Shown here piece after piece: positions 45,675 to 60,600 of a DNA stretch of 64,000 bases. The notes beneath the pieces were generated by a model. It was given only the letters and a program-made list of their open reading frames with translations, was not told the DNA's origin and searched no databases. Each line of letters starts with the position of its first letter. The stretch's first letter is position 1. The position numbers and the translations under genes are program-made. The stretch comes from Odobenus rosmarus divergens (lineage: Eukaryota > Chordata > Mammalia > Carnivora > Odobenidae), in the NCBI RefSeq assembly GCF_000321225.1, contig NW_004451412.1, positions 544,297 to 608,296 on the forward strand. The letters run 5' to 3'.

Positions 45675-48600
45675 TGTGTGTGTGTTTAATCTCCACTAAA
45701 CCAGATCTCCTTCTAACCCATTTAAGTACCCCCATGGCTCCAAATTCCCCATTTTCACCTACAAGCAGACGGCCCATAATTACAACTTAACCTTGTATGT
45801 TTAAGGTATCTCAAACCCCAAATTCTAAAACTACACACTCTTCCCTCATTCAAAACTGATCCTCCTACAAATTGCTTCCACCTTACTATCGTTGTATGTC
45901 CAATCACTTAAATGGAAACATTTGAGATACCCTTGACCTTTGGTCAATCACTAAGTCCTTAAAAAAAAAAATCTGACATGTTTCATAAATTTTTTCTCTG
46001 TTCCATTCTCATTACCACCATGCAGAACTTCATCCGTCACATGGAATATTAAGATAACCTCTTAAATGGTGTCCCTACTTTCTAGTCCCTTCCCACATAT
46101 CCACAATGCCACTGGTTGTTATTCTTTAAACTTTTCAAATTATAAAATTGCAAGCATATTAGCATTTTGTTTGCTTTAATAATAATCTTTAAATTATACC
46201 CAGAACTAATTATAATTCAGGATTAAACGTTACTTAATGATTCCATAATATTTGAGTGCATATACCAGAGTTTATATTTGCCCCCTTAGAGAAAGGTGCT
46301 ACAATCAATAACTTTTGTCCATATTTAACATTATTACTTTAGGAGAGACTATCAGAAGTTCAATTATTGGTCAGAAAGGGTATGATTACTTTGAAACAGT
46401 GTTTAAAAAAAACTGCTTTCTAAAAGAATTGTACTTTACTAACAATGAGACTGTCCCTTTTTATAGAGAACTGTGTCATATCAGATCAGAGGATGGGGTT
46501 GAAGTAGGGGAGAGACTTTGCTAATTTAACAAATAATGAAGTATGCCAATTTAATAAACAAATAACTATCTATAATGGTATATGCAATAAATAACTTATT
46601 TTGCATTTGTTTAATTGCTAGCGATATGGAACAGTTTTCTATATGTTTATTTTTACAAATTAACTGTTTGTGTCAACTGTAATTAAGAAATTGCATGATC
46701 TCTTTTGCCTTACAATTCTGGCTGACTTTTATTTGACCTACAGAATTCAAAAGTTTTTAATGTAATCAAATAGTCTTTGATTTAAAAAACAAAGTTTTTG
46801 ATTAAAGTTTTTAATGCAAACAGTCTTTTCTAAGGCTTAGAAAGCCCTCCTTTCTCCAGGTCTGATTCATTTATAATGTCTTCTGGTTTTTCTATGGCGG
46901 AACCAGCAGGATTTTTATTGGTGTATGGTTAACCTTTGAAGAAGGGAAGAAAATGAATGTGCCTTTTCCACTGTTGGGATCAACCTCATGCAAGTGGTAA
47001 GGACAGAGGATCTGGTTCCCTCTGTTAGGCAGCAGGTAGCCTGACTGAGCCTTGGCAAAAGACTCAAATACAAACTCTTAAGAGGCTTCGGGTTCTGGAA
47101 ATTGTAATCATCCTCAACCTCAGAATACCTTTGACCTACTACTGCCACCAAATCACATTCCTTCAGTGACCAAATTTCCACCCTATTTCCCTCCTCTTAC
47201 TTGATACAAATGCATCAGGAGTAATGACTTAAGAGTTTCAGTTTATGGGCGCCTGGGTGCCTCAGTCGTTAAGCGTCTGCCTTCAGCTCAGGTCATGATC
47301 CCAGAGTCGCGCGGGAAGCCTGCTTCTCCCTTTCCCACTGCCCCTGCTTGTGCTCCCTCTCGCGCTGTCTCTCTCAAAAAAAAAAAAAAAAAAATCTAAA
47401 AAAAAAAAAAAGTTTCAGTTTAAAATCTCCAGAGCATAGGACCCTGGCATACAATTTTGGGACTGATGCTAGGAATGATCAACCTAAGAAAAAAAATACC
47501 CCTGAAGAAGTTGGGAAGAGAGCTTTTCTTTTTCACTCTGGACTATATGTTTAGCTCCAGGCTGTTTTCAACAAACATAAAACTAGGCCCTAAGTCAGAT
47601 AACAGAATAGCAAACCATTACCTTTCCTTGCTGTTCTCATGACGCTCACATGTTACATTAACTAGGTATATCATCTTCTTCTCTTAAAGAGAATTCTTAT
47701 GTAACTACAGATTTTTACTTTTCATATTCCCAACTATATGCCATGTGAAAACAGTAATGCTTCCCATATTTTTCACTTGTTATTCTAATTTAAAATAGGA
47801 ATCCCTAATATAATCTTTAAGATGACAAACATTCCTTTTCTTATTCTTTAATGGAATGCCTCTAAATAGTGAATTGTGATTTTAAACGTTCATGCCATTA
47901 AAATCATGCCTAATATTTGATCTCCTAATGTAAAGTTAAATCGAATGCTATTTGTTACTCAGTAAAACAAAATTGAAAAAAACATATGGAAATGATATAA
48001 GATGAATAATAAATCTTTGATTCAGAAAATTACAAAGAGTAATCAAAACGTACTTAACTACCTCCTGATCAGTCTTCAGCCTCACTGTAATTAAGATTCA
48101 TCTTCATGTGCCAACTGAATCCAAAATTCTATGTTGGATTCCTCTGAAAGATGTATTTTAGTTTTTCCTCACTATTACCCTCCTCTTTTGATTACTCTAA
48201 AAAGTAGTCTGTGCCTCATTTTATGGAAAACATTCAAGTCATAAAACCAGGAGATCAAGAGGGGACCGATTTCATTTTTCAAGGTTGGCATGGTTCTTTT
48301 AAATGACACATTCCTTGGTCCATTTAAACATAACTTAGATTAATTTCTGGAAAGTTTAGTATTTACCAATCAGCTAATTATAAAAGATACATTTAAATTT
48401 TAGCTATTTGACCAAATATGCCAATTAAACAAGATTTTCTGATTATCTCATTACAAGACCTGTTTTACACTGCTACTATCATTTACCAAGTGCCTATTAT
48501 GTTAAAGTACCTAAATAACAGAAATAAAGTTTTAAAAATTTTATTTTTAAAAATAATAAATTTTTTTTTCAGAGAGAACACGAGCGTTAAGGGGGGGGTT

Positions 48601-51600
48601 GGGGCAGAGAGAGAGAGAGGGAGAGAGAGAGAAAAGAGAGAGAATCTTAAGCAGGCTTCATGCTCAGTGCAGAGCCTGGTCCAGGACTCCAGGATCTCAC
48701 GACCCTGAGATCGTGACCTGAGCCGAAATCAAGAGTCAGATACTTAACTGACTAGGCCACCAAGGCCACCCCAAGAAAACATCTCATTTGAACATTTCAA
48801 ATCATTCATCTGATTTGAAAACGAACCACAATCATCTCTAGAAACATAAAATCAGCAAACAAATCTAGTGGAAGTTCAAAATAAACCATGTCAATGGATG
48901 GAAGAAATTAAATTTTCTTTATATAGAGAAGTATTAAACCATATTATACTGCTTTATTACAAAATGTGTCTCACGAATCTATAATCCTTCAAGAACATGA
49001 ACAAATTCAGCTCAAGCTCTAGCATTCTGTCATTATTAATTCAATTTTTATTCTCTTTAGAACTTACTCTAAAAGGAATTCTGTTCTCTTTCCAGGCAAA
49101 ATGTCAGTTACATTACAAGATAAGGAAGACCTCTCAGGAAATCCTTTACTTTTGGTTTCTCATATCAGACCAATGGAACTAGGTACAGTATTGTGGGTCA
49201 AAAATACAATGAAACTGATCAAATTCCAAATGAAAAGTAAGATTGGTTTCTAAGAAAAATGCATGATTTTTCCTGATAGAAATGTTGTTTCCCTTTTTTT
49301 ACCAACGTATACTAAAAAAAAATCATTTCTAAAATAAATGATTAACAAAATATAAATTGCCTAGTAATATTAGCCTTCAAATTCACAACCTTTATTCTTT
49401 AAACATAATAGAGAATATAATGGTCAAAATTATACATAGTAGGTGCTTAATATTTAATGAACATGTCACTTTAGCACTCCTGAGGTCTAAGACAAACAGA
49501 ACTCTACATCTGAAAGTAAGTAATATCAAATCAATGAGGTCAAGGATGGTTTTATTCACCCAATTAAAGTTCACCCAATATATATATTATATTCACCCAA
49601 TATAAATCCCCATTTTGCTTCTAAATTTTTACTGAAGGTTGTTAATTCAAGTAAGGAAAAATACTGAAAAGCATTTCAAAACAAAGACATTAAACACACC
49701 ACAAAATAAAAACAGCTCCCTACACTTCAGGTAAATGCTAAAAAGTGTTTTTTAATGACTTACATTATAGATACTGCAGTACCTTTTTATTAAACAAACA
49801 TGAAATCTGAGAAAAACACAAAATAATGTGGTTGTTTAAAAAACCGATATAACTTCAAGTAAAGTCGTTACCATAAAATGAGTTGCAAAACTGTGCTAGA
49901 GATGTAACATAAAGGTACCATGCTAGGATTTCTAAGTGGGGACATTCTGCTGAAGGCATTATGGGATTTCTGACACATTTCCTTGCATTAAAAAAATCTA
50001 ATACTTCACTTAAAATGACATTTGGTCTTTGACCAATGGGACATCTTTTATTTTCATAAGGAGTAAGAAGCACCAGTTGTTATAATGTGACTCTTCCAAC
50101 CCTTTATTCATGAATTGTCTTGGTTCTCAGACCTGACTGCACACTAGAATCATAATCTGGGGATGAGGGGTAGGAGTAACAGCAAAGTAGTCATTTACAA
50201 AAGTTCCCCAGGAGATACTAATATGTAGCCGATGGATCATTAGATTAAAAGAGGAGATAAATTGCTCCCACCGATCCTATCACAAAACAAAAAACAAACA
50301 AAAATTGCCCTCAGTGAGCCACTTTCTGTGTTGCTTTCTACAAGTACTACAAAATTATATATTCAACATTCAATAGATACTGACATACATACCACATACC
50401 AAAGGTGCGGGATGAAGAGTAAGAAATTATAGAAAAAAAAGATGATCAAACGTGACTAATTAAAAACAACTCTTTTAAAGCCAGTTGCTGTCATGGTAAG
50501 AAATAGATTCGGGTTCTGTATTTCATTTCCCCATTAGTTTTAGAGAAAAGCTAAGCTATAATTTGTACTCCATCTCCTATGGAGAAAATTTCTTTGTTTA
50601 CTAAGGTTGCATCCAATTACTTTACTTATCTTGTCTTATGTATGTAACCTATGTACATATCTCTTTCCCTCCCCACCCAATACAGGTAACTCTACATCAA
50701 TTATGGAACCCTCTATTAATCCAACCTTTATTCCAACTATAGCAAATGAAGGAGGAAAACACTGGACTGTGCCAGAAGTCAGGGCTCTAATTGGCATCTG
50801 GTCTGATATAAGTATACAACAACAACTAGAAGGAACAGTGAGAAATAAAAGGATATTTGAACAAATTGCTGCCAAGCTTCAGAAATCTGGAATAGAGAGA
50901 GACTGGAAGCAGTGCAGAACGAAGTACAAAAACTTAAAACATGAATACAAGATTGTAAGAATGGCTCAAGACCAAGGCATAACTAAGAGTATGAAATTTT
51001 TTACTGAGTTGGATGCTATTCTGGGACATAATAAAACAGAAAAATCACAACAATGGGAATTCCAAGATGAAGAACAAGCCACTAGATGTGCCAATGTAAA
51101 AACAGAAGAGGATCAGACAGGTAGGAAGGCAAAGAAAAGTAATCTAAACATCAGGTCACGTCATATGAAAATGTTAGTAGCATGATAACTTGAATACCAT
51201 CTAAGTTAAACAGGCTTCACTATATTCCAAAGCTAAAGGCTGAATTTATCATGAAACAGATTTAATGTATATGCAATCTCCTCCAGAACAAAGAGAATAG
51301 TGCAAAGTTATACATAAGGATGAAATAATATTGATTTCCACAAGTTTAAAAATAGACCAATTTTATTAAAGTAAAACTGCAACTCTAAATGGCAGAAGTT
51401 AAAGCAAGTTTTCATATTAACTGTAGTAAAATTGAGTGAACAGAAAAAGAGCATTAAAGAACTTAGAAAAATAAAAAACCCATGAGAATGTCTTTGAAGT
51501 GTAAGTTCTTCTGGGACACATCATAAAGTTCTTTAAAATGATTTTAACCCAAAGGATTGAGAAACAATACACACAGAGATATGACAGCATGAAATAAACT

Positions 51601-54600
51601 AGATGAGTTCTACACCAAGAGTCAGGAAATCGAAGTTCTAGCTCAGTCTTTGTGGAATCTTGAACCACGTGTCTCCTCTAGACTTGACAAGATGTTCTTA
51701 AAGACCTCTACTAACCATAAAGTTTCTAGATCTTAATATCTGCCTTAAACAATGCAGTCCTAATTCTCAAAGTATGAATGTGTATCTAGGGGAAACGGAG
51801 GCAATGACAGAGAGTTAGGATTGAGAAATGGTGGCAAGAAGTCCTGAAATCTTTCGCTGGTGGAGAAGAAACTGGTCTGCTAGAGAACTATACATCTGTC
51901 CCATTAAAATTAAGATGACTAGTGGTAAAGTCGCCCAACAGCAGCAGCATGATTATGTTCAGACAGTAATTGCTAGAGATACAGCTGACGGTGATTCTAT
52001 CAGTTATGTCAGAAGACCTCGTTAGAGACAACACCAGATAGCTATAGGAATCTAAGACTAAAGATGTTTAAGGGTGGGGAATGTAAGCTAGAGAAAAGCA
52101 AACAACCACAGTATTTAGCATTCAGTATTTTTTTATTTATGTTTAATTTTAAGATTTATTTATTTGACAGAGAGAGAGAGACAGCGAGAGAGGGATCACA
52201 AGCAGGGGGAGTGGGAGAGGGAGAAGCAGGCCCCCTGCTGAACAGGGAGCCCGAAGCGGGGCTCAATCCCCAGACCCTGGGATCATGACCTGAGCCAAAG
52301 GCAGACGGCTTAACTGACTGAGCCACCCAGGTGCCCCCCGGTTTGTTTGTTTGTTTGTTTGTTTAAAGATTTTATTTGAGAGAAAGAGAGAGAGAGAAAA
52401 CAAGAGTGGGGGAGGGGCAGAGGGAGAGAAAGAAGCAGACTACCTACTGAGCAGGGAGCCTGACACAGAGCTTGATCCCAGGATTCTGGAATCATGACCT
52501 GAGCTGAAGGCAGACGCTTCACCGACTGAGCCATTCAGACACCCCCATGAGGTTCACTTTAAAAGGGATAATAACATATTAGAGTTTAAAACACTACCCT
52601 GAAAGTGAATAAAACCAAACCACCATATATCCCACTATATTCACACAGTCATTGCTGGAGATGCAGCTGAAGATGACTTTGTCAGTAATATGTCAGAAGA
52701 CCTAAGACAGGGAGATGTAAAACAAAGTCCTGGTACAGGTAAAACAGTATTTTTTGTTTTTGTGTGTGTGAAAAAATACCTAAGATGTTATTATATGATG
52801 TTGCTATGGACTGAACAGTGTCACCTCTAAAGTCATATCAACATATGTAAGAGCATTTGGAGATGGGGCCTTCGGGAGATAATTAGGTTTAGAGGTCATG
52901 AGGGTGGGAACCTTATTATGGGTTTTATGATTCTATTACATTTGATGTATAATATATAATATAATAAGATGCTATAATAACTAATCTTATAAGGACATAT
53001 ACAAGCTTATGACATTATATGAAGAGTAATACTCATATTTACAAAATACAGAAATGGAAGGTGAAAACTGTTAATGACAGTAACGTTCCCTATAGCTGTG
53101 GTTTTCAGAGTATAGCAGCATCAGCATCATCTGGGAACTCAGGCATGCTCAAGCTTGAGAAACACGGTCCTATGGTTCAGGATACTAAAGGGGTGAAGGA
53201 GAGTTAAGTGCTTTCTATATGATGGTTTGCCTTTTACACAAACCAAAATGAGCAATAGGGGGATCCCCCCAAGCAAAAGCCTAGCTAGCCAACACAGACC
53301 TCGTACATAGTCTTTTAGTTTAAAGCTTCATATAGCCTTGGAAAATGTAAAGATCATATTGATTAACAAACCAGGTAATCAAATTCTCCACACTCTTGGC
53401 AAACTTCTTTGACTTATCAGATACAACAGATTAAAAGCTCAGTGGGAGAAAGGAAAGCTGCTAGAACGGTGAAAGGCAAAAACAGGGAGAAATTAAGGAG
53501 ACTAATTCAATAGGAACATGCAGCTGACTAGGGGTATGATAACAAAGGTCAACAAAACTCTGGGCTCCTAAGGTTTCTCAGGGCATCACAGTAACGACCC
53601 TGACGTTAAAAGTAAGAGTTAAAATCAGATTGTGTTTAATAAGTCAGGATGATTTCAAAGGAAATAATTAAGAACTTTAGCGTTCAGAAGATTTTACCTT
53701 GTTAGTCTTCTGGACTCACTTAAGTACAATACCTCAAGATAATTTTTTATATGTGAAAGGAAAACATTAAGTCAGATATAAACTGACAGGGTTTTTAAAA
53801 ATTGTCTGGTATGTTTATATGTTAATTTGGAATATGTTTAAAAATATGAAACAGGAAATATTTAGTCATTCTAGAAATTAAGCTATTTTAAACTTTCACG
53901 GAAAATAAAAGCAAAGGTATAAACCCACGAGAAGAAATTGATTTTTTAAATTATTTATTTATTAGAAGATTTTACTTTTATGTAATCTTTACACCCAATG
54001 TGGGGCTTGAACTCACAACCCTGAGATCAAGAGTTACATGCTCCACAAACTTAGCCAGCCAGGCACCCCAGGAAAAAAATTAAAATAGGAAAGGACTTTT
54101 GGCACACCTGCAATATACAACTATTGAGGCATAAATCGCCACTCCACTATTAGAAGATTGTTGTATTGAGAAATAAAGATATGGCTATTTATCTTCAGGG
54201 AAAAAATTCACATCAAATATTCTTTCTTTAAAAACAAAACAGGGGCACCTGGGTAAGCTCACTAGGTTAAGTGTCCAACTCTCGATCTCAGCTCAGGTCT
54301 TGATCTCAGGGTCATGAGTTCAAGCCCTGCACTGGGCTCCACGCTGGGCATGGCGCCTACTAAACAAACAAACAAACAAATAAATAAATATAAAAACAAC
54401 ATAATAAACTGATGAACATTCATGTAAAAATAGGTAGAGGTTACTTCATTTTGATTTTATATTTTTACTAATGAAATATTGGAATCTGAGTTGCTATTGC
54501 CCCATATTGTTAACATTGACACTTGGTCATAAAACTGATCTCCCAAAAGTAATTTTTTTTAAAGATTTTATTTATTTATTTGAGAGAGAGAGAGAGAATA

Positions 54601-57600
54601 AGAGATAGCATGAGAGGGAAGAGGGTCAGAGGGAGAAGCAGACTCCCTGCCAAGCAGGGAGCCCGATGTGGGACTCGATCCCGGGACTCCAGGATCATGA
54701 CCTGAGCCAAAGGCAGTCGCCCAACCAACTAAGCCACCCAGATGCCCCAAAAGTAATTTTTTAACCATCTTAAATGTATGCTGTAAGATTCTTACTTTGG
54801 GCACCTGGGTGGCTCAGTCGCTTAAGCGTCTGCCTTTGGCTCAGATCATGATCCCAGGGTCCCGGGATCAAGTTCCGTATTGGGCTCCCTGCTCGGGGCG
54901 GGGGGCGGGGGGGCGGCTTGCTTCTCCCTCTCCGTTCCACTCTGCCTCCTTGTGTTCTCTATCTCTCCGTCAAATAAATAAAATCTTAAAAAAAAAAGAT
55001 TCTTACTTCAAATAAAAATCTAACTGGAGCTGTGGACCCCCTGATTCTAGATAACTAATTAGTTCCCAATTTAGAACTCCTGGAGATTCTGGTCTAGCCT
55101 GTTACAGGATGGGTTCAGGCACCTATATTTTTATAGAAGATCATCAAGCATAGCCAGGATTGAAAACCACAGCTAGGTTGTCAAATTTAGACAGTAAGGC
55201 CAGCAGAGGGCTGAAGAAAATAAAACATAAAATCCGATTTGATTCCCATTTAGGGAAGAAAAATTAGGCAATTCCAATTATCACTTTAAAAAATGCATAA
55301 CTAAGGGCGCCTGGGTGGCTCAGTCGCTTAAGCATCTGCCTTTAAGCTCAGGTCATGATCCAGCCCCGCATCGGGCTCCCTGCTCGCCGGGAAGCCTGCT
55401 TCTCCCTCTCCCACTCCCCCCGCTTGTGTTCCTTCTCTCGCTGTGTCTCTCTCTGTCAAAGAAATAAAAGATTTTATTTATTTCTTTGACAGAGAACACA
55501 AGCAGGGGGAGTGGCAGGCAGAGGGAGAGGGAGCGGCAGACTCCCCACCAAGCAAGGAGCCCAAAGTGGGGCTCGATCCCAGGACCCTGGGATCATGACC
55601 TGAACTGAAGGCAGATGCCCAACCAACTGAGCCACCCAGGCATCCCAGAAATAAATAAAACTTAAAAAAAAAAAATGCATGACTAATGCAATATGAAAGT
55701 AGTTAATCACTGGGAAGAATTACAGAACTCCTGGGCTATGCCTACCTGTTACAATAAGTAAAAAGAAATGGCCCATGAAAATTGAATAACGACTTCTTTA
55801 GATCTAAAATAAATTTATTTTTCTCCCTGCCTGAGGCATAGGCAAGAGATGATAAAAGGAATCAGAAAGTTAGCAGAAAAAGGACTGTCTAAAGAGGAAA
55901 TCTGTGTTTGACAGTCTTGTCAGTTACCTGTCTCTTCTGAGTAAACCTAAAATTGACTTAATTCATTTCTAGTATCAGTTGCTATTTATATGAGATGGAA
56001 TACTTCAGTATCTTCGTATTCTCACAAGTCACTGCTTCCTAGTAGAGGCAGTCAAAGGTAGATCAATTTTGGCTCTGAGGGTTGGAGACAGGCATATATA
56101 TATCCTCTTGGAGGTTACTCTTATCAGCCTAAAAATCGCAAGTGAAAGACTACACTGTTCTTTTAAGAATAATCTTAAAGGGGGGCGCCTGGGTGGCTCA
56201 GTCGTTAGGCGTCTGCCTTCGGCTCAGGTCACGATCCCCCAGGGTCCTGGGATCGAGCCCCGCGTCGGACTCCCTGCTCGGCGGGAAGCCTGCTTCTCCC
56301 TCTCCCACTGTCCCTGCTTGTGTTCCCTCTCTCACTTTGTCTCTCTGTCAAATAAATAAATAGAATCTTAAAAAAAAAAAAAAAAAGAAACCTTAAAGGG
56401 CGCCTGGGTGGCTCAGATGGTTAAGTGACTGCCTTCAGCTCAGGTCATGATCCTGGAGTCCTGGGATCGAGCCCCACGTCGGGCTCCCTGCTCAGTGGGG
56501 AGTCTGCTTCTCCCTCTGACCCTCCCCCCTCTCATGCTCTCTATCTCATTCTCTCTCTCAAATAAATAAATAAAATCTTTAAAAAAAAAAAAGAATAATC
56601 TTAAAACTGTCTTTTCTTTTTGGCTGTGGTAAAATGTATTTCCAAAATTAAAATATTCACTATCCCCACAATTTCACAAAAATTAACAATGTGATGGCCA
56701 GCAGAAAGCATTAAATTATCTATTGTTAGTACCTCAGAGGCTATGCCAAGTTTTTTTTTGTTTTCTCCAATTCATGTATTTCTCCATTTATTTTGGTTTA
56801 TTTGTAACCAAAAATTGGAAATAATTTTCTTTAAAATGAAATATTTAAACAGTTTTCTACATTTTGAATACAATTGGATAATCTTAGCAGTAAAATTATT
56901 ATAAACTAATGCACTTTCATCACATGAACCATAATATTGAGAACCTTTAAATTTTTAACCCAACAGAAGATCCAAGACATTATTGTTAAAATTTCAGAAA
57001 ACTCAAAAATTATAAATGTAAAAAAAAGTTGAGACTTAGGTAAGCTGATAAATTTAAATACAGGCAACTTGGTAATTATAAAGGTATGACTTTTCTAATT
57101 CTTCCTGTTTATATTTTCAGAAACTCTTTAAGAAGCTGTGACATAATAAAGAATACAGAAGCGCCTGGCTGACTTAAGTCAGTAGAGCATGTGGCTCTTG
57201 ATCTCAGGGTTCTAAGTTCGAGCCCCCCATTGGGTGCAGAGATTGCTTAAAAATAAAATCGCAAAAAAAAAATTAAAATTAAAAAAGAATACATATATCT
57301 GGTTTTGTGCCCTGTTCCTGACACAGAGCTTCAAAAACCTTTGGAATTTCCAAAGTGGGTTTCTAGAGCTTCAGGATAGGACTGGTCACCATAAAGACCA
57401 ACCTTGTGATTAAGAGGCTTAGAATTTTAGGCCAGCCTGACCTCTAGCAGGGAAGTAAGTCTGGAGACTGAATTCAGTCATGCGGCCAGCGATTTAATTA
57501 ATCATGCCATAATCAATCATGTCAACAAAAACTTTGGCTTAGAAGAGCTTCCTAGTTGGTGAACACACTGATGAGCTGGGAGAATGACAGGCTCTAATTC

Positions 57601-60600
57601 CACAGAGACCTGGAGGTTCTGTATCTAGGACCCTCTCAGACCTTACCCCATGTGGATTTCCATTTGGTTGTTTCTGAGTTCTATCTTTTTTTTAAGATTT
57701 TATTTTTTTGAGAGAAAGAGAGAGCACAAGAGGAGGGAGGGTCAGAAGGCAAAGAAGACTCCCCACTGAGCAGGGAGCCCAATGCAGGACTCTATCCCGG
57801 GACTCCAGGATCATGACCTGAGCCGAAGGCAGACGCTTAACCAACTGAGCCACCCAGGCACCCTGAGTTCTATTTTTCATAATAAAACTGTCTCCTAGGG
57901 GCGCCTGGGTGGCTCAGTTGTTAAGCGTCTGCCTTCAGCTCAGGTCATGATCCCAGGGTCCTGGGATCTCCCTCCCCCACTCCCCCTGCTTGTGTTCCCT
58001 TTCTCACTGTGTCTCTGTCAAATAAATAAATAAAATCTTAAAAAAAAAAAAAACTGCCTCCTAAGTATAGGGTTTTCCTAAGTTCTATGAGTTGTTCTAG
58101 CAAATGATCAAACCCGAGAGGGTCATGACACCTCCTGAAGTTGTAGCCAGTCAGCTGGAAGGAGGCTAGCATCTGAATAAGGGCAGTGTTGTTGTTTTTT
58201 TTTAAGATTTTTATTTATTTATTTGACAGAGAGAGAGAGAGCAAGAGAGAGAACAGAAGCAGGAGGAGTGGGAGAGGGAGAAGCAGGCTTCCCGCAGAGC
58301 AGGGAGCCCGATGTGGGGCTCGATCCCAGGACCCTGGAATCATGACCTGAGCCGAAGGCAGACGCGTAACGACTGAGCCACCCAGGCGCCCCTGAATAAG
58401 GGCAGTGTTATGGAAGATTGAGCCCTTATAGCTGCAGAGTCTAATGCTAGCTAACTCCAGGTATGAGTGTCAGAAATGAATTGCAGTATACCAGTTGGGA
58501 TAGAAAGAAACATAACAGAAACTAAATGCTTCTCTTTCCTTAAAATATGCTAAATTTAGGGATTTCCACACTGCCACCCTCCAATACGCTATCTTATTGT
58601 CTAGCACTAACTACTCAAAATTTCCACAGAACATCTAATCCCTAAATATTTCTATTTCCCAGAAGTAGGACATGTGCCTGAACCTAGAAGTGATGGTTTT
58701 AGTCACTTAGATAAAATGTTATAAATTCAGATTCTGCTGAAATAAGGTTTGCCAAAGTTTACCTTCGACTTGTGCTCTCCACTGGGGTGAGGGTGGGGGA
58801 AGGGCTTGGGCACGGAAGGAGGTAAGTCTAGTTACAAAAGGGCAACCAGAGGGATCCTTATGGTGTTGGAACTGTGGAGTATCTTGACCTTGATGGTGGA
58901 GACATGAACTTACAAGGTGATAAAATTATTAGAGAACCTAATAAACACATATACACACTCACAGTGAGTACAAGTATAACAGGAACTCTGAATCAGAGGA
59001 GTGAACTGTATCAATGTAATATCCTTGATTATTAAGGTATATTATTAACAAAACGTTACCATTGGAGAAAACTGGACCAAGTGTGAAATGGAACTCTAGT
59101 ATTTCTAAAAACTGCACGTGAATCTACATTTATCTCAATAAAAATTTCAATTTTATAAAACATAACTTATAGGTAGCCTTATGTGGCTCCAAAGTACAAC
59201 CTGTCATTTAAGGTATTGATATTTCTAAAAGCTAAACTTCATTCTAGTCTCACTGTGCAAACATGTCCTTAAAATAAGATCTAGTCCTATCCTAATGTAA
59301 ATCTCCACATACCTATTGCTGCATAGGCTCATGGGCCCCCTAACCACCTCACCTCTTGCCTCACTGGTCTATTAATAATAACCAATGTGTAGTTGTATCT
59401 AGTTTTACAATAATCATTACAAGCAACTGTACAGACAACAGTAACACACACACACAAAAAAATTTTTTTTAAATAATGTCCCAGGCCACCTGGGTGGCAC
59501 AGTCGGTTGTGTCCAACTGTTGGTTTCAGCTGGGGTCTGATCTCATGGTCGTGACATTGAGCTCCTCACGGGGCTCCATGCTCTGCTTCAGTTTCTCTCC
59601 CTCTGGCCCTCCACCTCTCAAATAAATAAATAAATCTTAAAAAAAAAAAAATGTCCCAGTGTATAGGAAAGTACAGCAGGAGTGAAAGAATACTATCATA
59701 GCATTGTGATACTTCAACACCGCAATCCAACATGTGCATGAGGAAGAGCTTTCCCCAAACTACAAACAGCTAACTTGTAAACATTCTATACAATACTACA
59801 CTATGATAAATGCATGTTACATTTACCACACTAAGCACCATCAGTTCCTTTAAATGTTTATTATCTGTCTGCTGTTAACAACTCAACATGAAAATTGCTA
59901 AGACCACTTAATCTTAAGGTCTTTTATCTATTTATGTATACTGCAATAAGGATCATTCTCAGTTACAATGAGGATCAAATGAAAAAGAGATGTAAGAGCT
60001 CTTTGTCAAGCATTAAAATTAAGAAAGACATTATAAAATTGAGTCTAAAAATGCTATCATATTCATGCTCCCAAACAGAGAATACTGTGCCTTGGGACTT
60101 TTAAGGCAGAATACTTCTAAGATTTTGAAAGTGAATCCTACAAAGGCATTTTAAAATTTGGTTAGAGATGACAAATGTTCTTGGCTAAGAGGTTACAGTT
60201 GTTTTTTTTTTTCTAAAGATTGTTTAGAGGGGGAGGAGGGGCTGAGGGAGAGGGAAAGAGAGTCTCAAGCAGACTCCATACTGAGCACAGAGCCCCATGT
60301 GGGACTCGATCTCACAACCCTGAGATCACAACCTGAGCTAAAACCAAAAGAGTCAAATGCTCAACCGACTGTGCCACCCAGGTGCCCCTAGGCTACAGTT
60401 TTGATGCTGGAATCCAACCTTACTAGTTTTTCAGTATAATCTTCAACTGCAAAAGTAAATTTGAGGGCGCCTGGGTGGCTCAGATGGTTATGTGTCTGCC
60501 TTCGGCTCAGGTCATGATCCCAGAGTGCTGGGATCGAGTCCCGCATCGGGCTCCCTGCTCCTTGGGAGCCTCCTTCTCCCTCTGCCTCTCTCTCTCTCTC

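Larger units (their letters stand above)
57300..58490 (+). mobile_element. Old unnamed LTR-like repeat carrying three SINEs
   Basis: The non-SINE text (gtttctgagttctatc, aataaaactgtctcctag, gagttgttctagcaaat, agggtcatgacacctcctga) resembles an LTR-like mammalian repeat whose name I cannot give. Confidence 0.35.

Noticed and set aside
45544..45790. Overlapping open frames with Ser-Leu or Arg-Glu repeats
   Set aside because: Products of the (TC)n microsatellite.
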